Shown here: one piece after another, positions 56,897-64,000 of the stretch | Layout: each line of letters starts with the position of its first letter | How positions within the stretch are numbered: position 1 is the first letter of the stretch | The notes under the pieces: generated by a model | The model's database searches: none | The model's input: the letters and a program-made list of their open reading frames with translations, nothing else | What the model was told of the DNA's origin: nothing | Assembly (NCBI RefSeq): GCF_002917925.1 | Contig: NZ_PPFE01000013.1 | Location: forward strand, 1-64,000 | Direction of reading: 5' to 3' | Origin: Roseovarius confluentis | Lineage (GTDB): Bacteria > Pseudomonadota > Alphaproteobacteria > Rhodobacterales > Rhodobacteraceae | DNA: 64,000 nt | Translations under genes and position numbers: made by a program

Positions 56897-58519
56897 CTAT
56901 TTGAACGCCTTGCGCAATTCGAATTTCTGAATTTTGCCAGTGGACGTCTTGGGCAGTTCCTCGAACACGATCTTCTTGGGGCATTTGAACCCGGCCAGCC
57001 GCTCGCGGCAGAAGGCGATCAGGTCTTGTTCGGTCACTGTTGCTGTTTCCTTGACCTCGACGAAAGCGCAGGGCACCTCGCCCCATTTCTCGTCCGGCAT
57101 GGCCACCACGGCGCACAAGAGCACGGCGGGGTGCATCATCAGCGCGCCTTCGATCTCGACCGAGCTGATGTTCTCGCCCCCCGAGATGATGATGTCCTTG
57201 GCGCGGTCGGCGATCTTGAGATAGCCGTCCTCGTGCTGGTAGGCGATGTCGCCGGAGTGGAAATACCCACCGCGGAAAGCCTCCTCGGTGGCCTTGGGGT
57301 TCTTGAGGTAGCCTTTCATCACGGCGTTGCCCTTGATCATGACCTCGCCCTGCGTTTCGCCGTCCATCGGGACCTGTTCCATGGTCTCGGGGTCGAGGGC
57401 GGTGATATCCTCCATGAAGGGCATGAGGATGCCGGTGCGGGCCTTGATCGCATAGCGCTCCTCTTCGGGCAGATCGTCCCAGCGGTCGTGCCACATGCAT
57501 TCGGTGACGTGGCCGTAAGTTTCGGTCAGGCCGTAGACCTGCGTTACGTCGAACCCCAGCGGCTCGATCGCGCGCAGGGTCGCGGCGGGCGGCGGGGCGC
57601 CCGCGGTGAAGACATTGACCGCGTGGTCGAACTCGCGCCGTTCTTCGTCTTTGGCGTTGACGATCATGTTGAGCACGATGGGGGCCGCACCGAAGTGGGT
57701 GACACCCTTGTCCGCGATGGCGTTGTAGATATTGGCCGCGGTGATGTCGCGGCAGCACACGACCGTGCCGCCGACCATCGGCATCATCCAGGTGTGGTTC
57801 CAGTTGTTGCAGTGAAACAGCGGCACGATGGTCAGATAGCGCGCGTGGCGCGGCATCGGCCAGGTGACCGCGACGCCCGTGGTCAGCAGGTAGGCGCCGC
57901 GATGGCTGTAGACCACCCCCTTGGGCCGCCCGGTTGTGCCGGAGGTGTAGTTGAGCGCAAGGCTTTCCCATTCGTCCTCGGGCATGATCCACTTGAAGGC
58001 CGGATCGCCGGTGGCGAGGAAATCCTCGTAGAGCGTGTAGTCGCCGTAAGCCTTTACACCGGCCTCGTCATCCGGGACCTCGATCAGGGTGGGGGCAGGG
58101 CCCTCCATCATCTCGATTGCTGCGGCACAGGCGGGCAGAAATTGCGGATCGACCAGAACGACCTTGGCCTCGCCGTGGTCGAGGATATAGGCGATGGTGT
58201 CAGGTTCCAGACGGGTATTGATCGTGTTCAGCACGGCACCGCAGGCTGGCACGCCGAAATGCGCCTCGGCATGGGCGGGGATGTTGGGCAGGAGCGTGGC
58301 CACAACGTCACCGGGGACGATGCCCAGCTTCTGAAGGGCGGAGGCAAGGCGGGTCGCGCGTTCGAAATACTCGGCATAGGTCTTGCAAAACGTGCCATAG
58401 ACAACCGCGTCATGGTCGGGAAACACGTGGGCCGCGCGCCGCAGGTGCGACAGTGGCGTCAGCGGGACGTAATTCGCGGCGGTTCTTTCGAGACCGGTTT
58501 CATCCTTCATCCAACCCAT
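56897..58519 (-). CDS. Acyl-CoA synthetase (AMP-binding)
   Basis: A 540-residue adenylate-forming enzyme. ATP loop LNYTSGTTGRPKGVVYSH near residue 180, TQVYGLTETYG near 315, GDIAYQHEDGYLKIADR near 410 and the C-terminal KTSTGKIQK with the catalytic lysine. It is of the AlkK or medium-chain fatty acid type; the true acid is unknown, and DmdB-like use of methylmercaptopropionate is an alternative. ATG at 58519 (MGWMKDETGL) is chosen. Confidence 0.9.
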   Translation of the reverse strand: MGWMKDETGLERTAANYVPLTPLSHLRRAAHVFPDHDAVVYGTFCKTYAEYFERATRLASALQKLGIVPGDVVATLLPNIPAHAEAHFGVPACGAVLNTINTRLEPDTIAYILDHGEAKVVLVDPQFLPACAAAIEMMEGPAPTLIEVPDDEAGVKAYGDYTLYEDFLATGDPAFKWIMPEDEWESLALNYTSGTTGRPKGVVYSHRGAYLLTTGVAVTWPMPRHARYLTIVPLFHCNNWNHTWMMPMVGGTVVCCRDITAANIYNAIADKGVTHFGAAPIVLNMIVNAKDEERREFDHAVNVFTAGAPPPAATLRAIEPLGFDVTQVYGLTETYGHVTECMWHDRWDDLPEEERYAIKARTGILMPFMEDITALDPETMEQVPMDGETQGEVMIKGNAVMKGYLKNPKATEEAFRGGYFHSGDIAYQHEDGYLKIADRAKDIIISGGENISSVEIEGALMMHPAVLLCAVVAMPDEKWGEVPCAFVEVKETATVTEQDLIAFCRERLAGFKCPKKIVFEELPKTSTGKIQKFELRKAFK

Positions 58520-58650
58520 GCCAGACGTCCTTTCGTGAAAGCGTATGTCCTGATCGGCAGGAGGTATCGCGTATTTCCGGGCCGAACGCAAAGCTGTTTC
58601 GCACTTGCGGCAATCTTTCCAAGCCCCGCGCGTTGGCCTAGCGTTCCTCC

Positions 58651-59295
58651 ATGATCATCTCGCCCGGACGCAATTATATCTTCGTGCATATCCCCAAGAC
58701 AGGCGGCACGTCCCTGGCGCTGGCGCTGGAAGGACGTGCGATGCGGGACGACATCCTGATCGGGGACACGCCGAAAGCGAAAAAGCGGCGGGGGCGGATC
58801 AAGGATGTGAAAAGCGCCGGCCGGTTGTGGAAACATTCCACGCTGGCCGATATCGACGGGCTGGTCTCAACCGGCTTCGTGGCGCAGGCCTTGTGCTTCA
58901 CCTTGGTGCGCAACCCGTGGGACAGAATCGTCAGCTACTATCACTGGTTGCGGATCCAGGCCTTCGATCATCCGGCCGTCGCCAGGGCCAAGACCGCCGA
59001 TTTCACCGGGTTTCTCAATGCGACGGACATGCAGGACGCAATCCGCGCCTGGGACTATGCCCGCTACATGCGCAGGGCGGATGGGCAGGATCACGCCGGG
59101 CTTTTCATCCGGCTGGAGCATTTCGAGGAGGAGGCCGGGCCGCTATGGGATCATCTGGGATTCCGCCTTGACCTGCCGCATGAGAACCGGTCGGCCCGCG
59201 TGCAGGACTATCGCAGCTACTACAACGAGGCTGACGCTGATGTGGTGTCGCGCCTGTGTGCGGTCGATATCGAAAGGTTCGGCTACCAATTTTGA
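58651..59295 (+). CDS. Sulfotransferase family 2 protein
   Basis: A 214-residue protein with the PAPS 5'-phosphosulfate loop HIPKTGGTS at about 13-21 and the 3'-phosphate segment LVRNPWDRIVSYYHW at 90-104, both of the sulfotransferase 2 family. It should transfer sulfate from PAPS to a carbohydrate or other acceptor, perhaps at the cell surface. No biosynthetic cluster surrounds it. It is divergent from the acyl-CoA synthetase gene. Confidence 0.85.
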   Translation: MIISPGRNYIFVHIPKTGGTSLALALEGRAMRDDILIGDTPKAKKRRGRIKDVKSAGRLWKHSTLADIDGLVSTGFVAQALCFTLVRNPWDRIVSYYHWLRIQAFDHPAVARAKTADFTGFLNATDMQDAIRAWDYARYMRRADGQDHAGLFIRLEHFEEEAGPLWDHLGFRLDLPHENRSARVQDYRSYYNEADADVVSRLCAVDIERFGYQF

Positions 59296-59470
59296 ACGGC
59301 TTTCGTTTCAAGTCTTAGGCTTGTTTTCTGAAGAGCTCCCGACTGGTCACGTTGCTGAAACAATGCCCAAATCGTGACACTTTTCCGACCAAGGAGCGTC
59401 CCGAGAATCACGGCACATGGATCTTGTCTGCTGACGCCGTCTGCCAACGGCACAAGAGGGGAAAAGATCA

Positions 59471-60133
59471 ATGTTCGGATGGAAGTCCACGCTTGGGAAG
59501 CGCGATATTTTCGAGAACGCGAACGCAACGGCAGTCAAATCGGGGCTGATTTCGGGCACGAAAGTGGCAACCGGCATGGGCTGGCGCCCGGTCGAGGCGA
59601 TTGCGGCGGGCGACAAGGTGCTGACCTTCGACGGCGGACTTCAGACGATTACGAAAGTAAGTCGCGTTGGCCTGTGGAGTGGGCAGGATCATTGCCCGCG
59701 CCAGTTCTGGCCGCTGGAGGTGCCCGCCGGTGCGCTGGGCAACCGCGAGGTGATGCGCGTGTTGCCGGGCCAGAATATCATGGTGGAAAGTGATGCCGCC
59801 GAGGACCTCTACGGCGATCCCTTCACCTTGATGCCCGCCGAGGCGATCGAGGGGCTTTACGGTGTCGCCCGCACGCCGCCAGAGTGCGATGTCGAAGTCG
59901 TGGTCCTGCTTTTCGCCGCCGACCAGGTGGTGTTCGCGGAAAACGGGGCGTTGTTTTTCTGCCCCGCATTCGCCGACATGGTCGATGCGGCCTTCGCCGA
60001 AGAGGCCCGCCCGTTCTACTCGGTCCTGTCGATGGACGAGGCGCGGTTCCTGGCCGTGCAGATCAAAGAAGAGATTGGCACCGCTTGCTCCAATTCCTCC
60101 CAGGACATTTGGGCTGCGGCTGTTCCGGCATAG
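59471..60133 (+). CDS. Hint-domain protein with altered catalytic residue
   Basis: A 220-residue protein. SGLISGTKVATGMGWRPVEA with GDKVLTFDGG at 24-56 is the start of a Hint (hedgehog/intein) domain, which usually reads C-F-x-x-G-T. The cysteine position is Gly25, so splicing or cleavage by the usual route is unlikely. VLPGQNIMVESDAAEDLYGD continues the domain. A helical C-terminal part contains one Cys. Hint proteins are frequent in Rhodobacterales. GAGGGG lies 8 bases above the ATG. Confidence 0.75.
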   Translation: MFGWKSTLGKRDIFENANATAVKSGLISGTKVATGMGWRPVEAIAAGDKVLTFDGGLQTITKVSRVGLWSGQDHCPRQFWPLEVPAGALGNREVMRVLPGQNIMVESDAAEDLYGDPFTLMPAEAIEGLYGVARTPPECDVEVVVLLFAADQVVFAENGALFFCPAFADMVDAAFAEEARPFYSVLSMDEARFLAVQIKEEIGTACSNSSQDIWAAAVPA

Positions 60134-60163
60134 CGGCTTGCGGCTTTTCGCACCGGAACGAAG

Positions 60164-60195
60164 AAACCCGCGCGGTTGTCTGGCCGCGCGGGTTT
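60164..60195. terminator. Bidirectional terminator between Hint gene and fadB-type gene
   Basis: AAACCCGCGCGG (60164-60175) pairs perfectly with CCGCGCGGGTTT (60184-60195) with an 8-base loop. It lies between convergent genes. Confidence 0.85.
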
Positions 60196-60218
60196 CGCTT
60201 GTGCTCTAAAGGTCGCGG

Positions 60219-62414
60219 TTATGCCGCTTTTGCCTGGGTGCCGAAGCGTCCGTAGAAGGACTGGTTCTTGCCCGCCATCTCGCGCAGCAAGTCAGGCGTG
60301 GCGAAGCGCTCGCCGAATTTGGCTGTCAGTTCGTCGCAACGCTCGGCCGCGTAAGGCGTGCCGATGATGTCGAGCCACGAGAACGGACCACCTGACCACG
60401 GCGCAAAGCCCCAGGCCAGGATCGCGCCCACGTCGCCTTCGCGGATGTCTTCCAGCACGCCTTCTTCCAGTGCGCGGACGGCCTCCAGCACCTGCGCGAA
60501 CATCAGGCGATGCTGCACTTCGATCAGGTCGGGCTGGTCTTCGGCATGGGGGTATTTCTCTTCCAACCCGTGCCAATAGCCCTGCCGCTTGCCCTTCTCG
60601 TCATAGTCGAAGAAGCCCGCGTTTGATTTGCGGCCCAAGCGGCCTTGTTCTTCCATCCAGAAGATCACCTCGTCCACGGCAGCATCTGGGTAGTGGTCGC
60701 CCATCGCGGCCTTGGTCGCGCGGGCGATCTTGGCGCCGAGGTCGATCGAGGTCTCGTCGACCAGTTGCAGCGGTCCCACCGGGAAGCCCAGCTGACGCGC
60801 GGCGTTGTCTATCAGTGCGGGCGTCACGCCCTCGGCTACCATCCGGATGCCCTCGTTGATGTAGGGGATGATGCAGCGGTTGCAGTAGAAGAACCGCGCG
60901 TCATTCACCACGATGGGCGTCTTGCGGATTTGCCGGACGTAATCCAGTGCTTTCGCCACTGCCCTTGGGCCGGTTTCCGCACCCTTGATGATCTCGACCA
61001 GCATCATCTTCTCGACGGGCGAGAAGAAGTGGATGCCGATGAACTGCTCGGGATTGTCCGACGCCTTGGCCAGTTCCGTGATCGGCAGAGTCGAGGTGTT
61101 GGTGGCGAAGATGCAATCGTCGCCGACGACTTTCAGCACTTCCTTGGTGACCTCGGCCTTGACGCCCGGATCCTCGAACACGGCCTCGATGATCAGGTCC
61201 GCGCCTTTCAGCGCGTTGTAATCGGTGGTCGCGGTGATGAGGTCCAGCGTCGCCGCCTTCTTGTCCTCGGTGGCCTTGCCGCGCTTGATGCCCTTGTCCA
61301 TGTAGTCGGCGGTGTAGGCCTTGCCCTTGTCGGCGGCTTCCTGTTTCTGGTCGATCAGCACGACCTCCATCCCTGCCATGGCCGAGACGAGCGCGATGCC
61401 CGCGCCCATCATGCCGGCACCCATGACACCGACCTTCTTGACCTTCTGGTCGGGCACGTCGGGCCGGTTGGCGCCTTTTTCCAGCGCTTCCTTGTTGATG
61501 AAAAGGCTGCGGATCATGGCCGCCGAGGAGGGGTTCATCAAGACGTTGGTGAACCAGCGCGCCTCGATCTTGAGCGCGGTGTCGAAGGGTACGAGCGCGC
61601 CTTCATAGACCGCGCTTAGCAGCGCCTTGGCCGCCGGGAAGGCGCCTTGCGTCTTGCCGTTGACCATGGCCGAGGCACCGACGAAGGTCATGAACCCCGC
61701 CGGGTGGTAGGGCGCGCCGCCGGGCATCTTGTAGCCTTTCTCGTCCCACGGCTTGACGAAGCTGGGCTCGGAAAGGACCCATTCCTTGGCCTTGGCAATC
61801 AGCTCATCGGCGGGCACGACCTCGTCCACCACGCCGGCGGACTTGGCTTTCTTGGGATCGTTCAGCTTGCCTTCGAGCAGCAGGGGCGAGGCGCCCATCG
61901 CGCCCAACTTGCGGACAAGGCGGGTGGTGCCGCCCGCGCCGGGGAAAATGCCGACCATGATCTCGGGCAGGCCGATCTTGGCCTTGGGATTGTCGGCGGC
62001 AAAGATGCGGTGGCAGGCCAGCGGGATCTCAAGGCCAATCCCAAGCGCGGTGCCGGGCAGGGCGGCGGCGATGGGCTTGCCGCCCTTGTTCTTGTCGTCC
62101 ATGCCGCCGCGCTCGATCTTGCGCAGGATGGAGTGCATGTTCATCAGCCCGTCCATCAGGCCCTGCGCCGGATTGTCGCCGGCCATTTCCTTCATCTTGG
62201 CGATCACGTTGAGGTCCATGCCCCCGGCGAAGGTGCCTTCCTTGCCGGAGGTGATTACGATGCCCTTGACCGCATCGTCCGCCAGCGCGTCGTCCACCAG
62301 GCTTTCCAGCAGGGGCCAGCCTTCCATGTTCATCACGTTCATGGACTTACCTTGGGTGTCCCAGGTGATGATCGCGACGCCGTCGGCGCCTTTTTCCATC
62401 GTGAAGTCAGTCAT
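60219..62414 (-). CDS. fadB: Bifunctional enoyl-CoA hydratase / 3-hydroxyacyl-CoA dehydrogenase
   Basis: A 731-residue beta-oxidation alpha subunit. The N-terminal crotonase part (about 1-190) has GGMDLNVIA and KIGLPEIMVGIFPGAGGTTR. The dehydrogenase Rossmann segment VGVMGAGMMGAGIALVSAMAG begins near 328, and the C-terminal 3HCDH domain contains NDARFFYCNR. It is FadJ-like in length. It is 23 bp downstream of the thiolase gene and should work with it as the hydratase-dehydrogenase-thiolase complex. Confidence 0.93.
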   Translation of the reverse strand: MTDFTMEKGADGVAIITWDTQGKSMNVMNMEGWPLLESLVDDALADDAVKGIVITSGKEGTFAGGMDLNVIAKMKEMAGDNPAQGLMDGLMNMHSILRKIERGGMDDKNKGGKPIAAALPGTALGIGLEIPLACHRIFAADNPKAKIGLPEIMVGIFPGAGGTTRLVRKLGAMGASPLLLEGKLNDPKKAKSAGVVDEVVPADELIAKAKEWVLSEPSFVKPWDEKGYKMPGGAPYHPAGFMTFVGASAMVNGKTQGAFPAAKALLSAVYEGALVPFDTALKIEARWFTNVLMNPSSAAMIRSLFINKEALEKGANRPDVPDQKVKKVGVMGAGMMGAGIALVSAMAGMEVVLIDQKQEAADKGKAYTADYMDKGIKRGKATEDKKAATLDLITATTDYNALKGADLIIEAVFEDPGVKAEVTKEVLKVVGDDCIFATNTSTLPITELAKASDNPEQFIGIHFFSPVEKMMLVEIIKGAETGPRAVAKALDYVRQIRKTPIVVNDARFFYCNRCIIPYINEGIRMVAEGVTPALIDNAARQLGFPVGPLQLVDETSIDLGAKIARATKAAMGDHYPDAAVDEVIFWMEEQGRLGRKSNAGFFDYDEKGKRQGYWHGLEEKYPHAEDQPDLIEVQHRLMFAQVLEAVRALEEGVLEDIREGDVGAILAWGFAPWSGGPFSWLDIIGTPYAAERCDELTAKFGERFATPDLLREMAGKNQSFYGRFGTQAKAA

Positions 62415-62437
62415 GTCTCTAATCCTCGTATCCCGGG

Positions 62438-63649
62438 TTACACGCGTTCGATGATCGTGGCTGCGCCCATGCCGGACGCGATGCAGAGCGTGGCGAGCCC
62501 GACTTCCTTGTCCGAGCGCTCCAGTTCATCCAGCAGCGTGCCAATGATGATGGCACCGGTGGCGCCCAGAGGGTGGCCCATGGCGATGGAGCCGCCGTTG
62601 ACGTTGACCATCTCGGGATCGACATCAAAGGCCTGCATGAAGCGCAGCACGACCGAGGCGAAGGCCTCGTTCACCTCGAAAAGGTCTATGTCGCCGATGT
62701 TCATGCCGGAATCCGCCAGGATCTTCTGTGTCGCCGGAACAGGCCCGGTCAGCATGATCGTCGGGTCGGTGCCGATCTTGCAGGTCTGCCGAATACGCGC
62801 GCGGGGCTTCAGGCCCCATTTCTCGCCGAATTCCTTGGAGCCGATCAGCACACCGGCAGAGCCGTCCACGATGCCAGAGCTGTTGCCGGCGTGGTGGATG
62901 TGGTTGATCTTTTCCAGGTGCGGGTATTTCAGCTTTGCCACGGCATCGAAGCCGGGCATCACCTCGCCCATCTGCTGGAAGCTGGCGTTCAGCGCGCCAA
63001 GCGCCTGCATGTCGGTGCCAGGGCGCATGTATTCGTCATGGTCAAGGATGGTCAGGCCATTCTGGTCTTTCACCTCTATTATGGATTTCTTAAAACGGTT
63101 GTCCTTCCACGCCGCCGCCGCACGGTTCTGGCTCTCAACCGCCAGCGCATCGGCTTGGTCGCGATTGAAACCGTATTCGGTGGCGATGATGTCCGCGCTG
63201 ATGCCTTGCGGGACGAAGTAGCTGTCCATGGCCACGCTGGGGTCAACGGCAATCGCCGCACCGTCGCTGCCCATGGCCACGCGGCCCATCATCTCGACGC
63301 CGCCTGCAATATAGGCCTCGCCCGCGCCGCCCTTGACCTGGTTCGCGGCCAGGTTCACGGCTTCCATTCCACTCGCGCAGAAGCGGTTTATGGCCAGGCC
63401 GGGGATGGATTCGTCGAGGTCGGAGGCCAGCACGGCGGTCCGCGCAAGGCAGCCGCCCTGTTCCATAACCTGCGTGACGTTGCCCCAGATCACGTCTTCG
63501 ACGGCGTGACCGTCAAGGCCGTTGCGGTCTTTGAGCGCGTTCAGCACATGGGTGCTGAGGCGCACGGCGGTCACTTCGTGCAGCGCGCCGTCCTTGCGGC
63601 CCTTGCCGCGCGGCGTGCGGACCGCGTCATAGATATAGGCTTCGGTCAT
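62438..63649 (-). CDS. fadA: Acetyl-CoA C-acyltransferase (thiolase)
   Basis: A 403-residue thiolase. The acyl-binding cysteine is in NRFCASGMEAVNLAANQV near residue 90. The C-terminal catalytic His is in GHPLGATGA and the Cys in TLCIASGMGAATI. It releases acetyl-CoA in beta-oxidation, as partner of the downstream fadB-type protein. A gap of about 60 bp separates it from the GST gene upstream. Confidence 0.95.
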   Translation of the reverse strand: MTEAYIYDAVRTPRGKGRKDGALHEVTAVRLSTHVLNALKDRNGLDGHAVEDVIWGNVTQVMEQGGCLARTAVLASDLDESIPGLAINRFCASGMEAVNLAANQVKGGAGEAYIAGGVEMMGRVAMGSDGAAIAVDPSVAMDSYFVPQGISADIIATEYGFNRDQADALAVESQNRAAAAWKDNRFKKSIIEVKDQNGLTILDHDEYMRPGTDMQALGALNASFQQMGEVMPGFDAVAKLKYPHLEKINHIHHAGNSSGIVDGSAGVLIGSKEFGEKWGLKPRARIRQTCKIGTDPTIMLTGPVPATQKILADSGMNIGDIDLFEVNEAFASVVLRFMQAFDVDPEMVNVNGGSIAMGHPLGATGAIIIGTLLDELERSDKEVGLATLCIASGMGAATIIERV

Positions 63650-63711
63650 GTCCGGACTCCTTTAGTTGTCCTGTCGTGTCGGATTGTTTTTCGTGTGCGC
63701 CGATGGTTTGT

Positions 63712-64000
63712 TCAGGCGCGGTCTGCCGGAGAGCCCGGCATCAGGTCATAGGGATGTTTCCAGCCGGGCAGCGCCTCGATGCTGGAAAGCCATCTGTCGA
63801 TATTGGGCCATTCGGCGCGGTCGAAGCCGAAGGGCTCGGGGTAAAAAAGGTAAGCGCAGCAGGAAATGTCGGCATTGGTCAGCCCGTCAGCGACGATCCA
63901 GTCGCGCCCCTCAAGCCGGTCGTTCAGGGTGGTGTAGGCGGCTTTCAGGCGGCCTTGGGTAAAGCTGATGACCTCTGCCGGGCGCTTGTCCTCGGGCAGG
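63712..64000 (-). CDS. Glutathione S-transferase, C-terminal end (partial)
   Basis: About 95 residues at the window edge, stop at 63712-63714. ALNDRLEGRDWIVADGLTNADIS-like text (TTLNDRLEGRDWIVADGL, then TNADISCCAYLFYPE) is the GST C-terminal helical domain, with the usual Asp at the N-capping site and WLSSIEALPGWKHPYDL at the end. The N-terminal thioredoxin-like half is beyond the window. Confidence 0.85.
   Translation of the reverse strand, partial: LPEDKRPAEVISFTQGRLKAAYTTLNDRLEGRDWIVADGLTNADISCCAYLFYPEPFGFDRAEWPNIDRWLSSIEALPGWKHPYDLMPGSPADRA

Overview
The window looks like chromosomal DNA of a Rhodobacterales alphaproteobacterium (Roseobacter group). This rests on high-GC coding with alpha-type codon use, a GcrA cell-cycle regulator, a ctaC-ctaB-ctaG-ctaE cytochrome oxidase cluster leading into surf1-thrC-M16 peptidase, a Tad pilus locus with unusual Flp pilins, and DUF4394 and Hint-domain proteins. 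There is no prophage, CRISPR array, rRNA or recognisable tRNA. Most of the window is ordinary core genome, densely packed on both strands.

Layout. 0-1.1 kb: one-carbon genes (end of fhs, then folD). 1.2-4.8 kb: a hotdog thioesterase, then pdeM and its partner Lhr-family helicase, without the ligase and exonuclease that often accompany them. 4.9-17.2 kb: a Tad/Flp pilus locus on the minus strand. From the pilin end it runs flp2, flp1, cpaB, cpaC, an ompA-like lipoprotein, cpaE, cpaF, tadB, tadC, two TPR lipoproteins, a prepilin peptidase, and last a winged-helix/AAA+ ATPase. Internal hairpin terminators divide it into several transcription units. 17.5-24.8 kb: lytic transglycosylase, topA, dprA, a methyltransferase, tldD. 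25-32.5 kb: aa3 oxidase subunits and assembly factors (ctaC, ctaB, a 52-residue membrane protein, ctaG, ctaE, surf1), then thrC, an M16 peptidase and a GNAT acetyltransferase. 32.8-40.4 kb: DUF4394 protein, small secreted proteins, a methyltransferase, an ABC-2 permease, gcrA, a metallo-beta-lactamase-fold protein, acylphosphatase, lepA.

40.5-42.6 kb is the least ordinary part. It holds a REP-associated tyrosine transposase (RAYT) between two palindromes, then a stretch of nearly 1 kb without a convincing gene. That stretch contains a dense run of RNA-like hairpins ending in a terminator-like stem and T-rich tail on the plus strand. It may be an unrecognised structured RNA of roughly 430 nt.

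42.6-64 kb: an alpha/beta hydrolase, divergent glyA and nadK, prpE, maeB, a pyrimidine-nucleoside salvage operon (cdd-deoA-deoB-upp), a SPOR protein, a membrane protein that resembles a peptidase without its zinc motif, an acyl-CoA synthetase, a sulfotransferase, a Hint-domain protein lacking the usual cysteine, fadB-fadA-type beta-oxidation genes, and the end of a glutathione S-transferase.

Non-coding repeats include two copies of a 140-bp element with 21-bp terminal inverted repeats, 9.4 kb apart, and several perfect AT-rich palindromes between genes.
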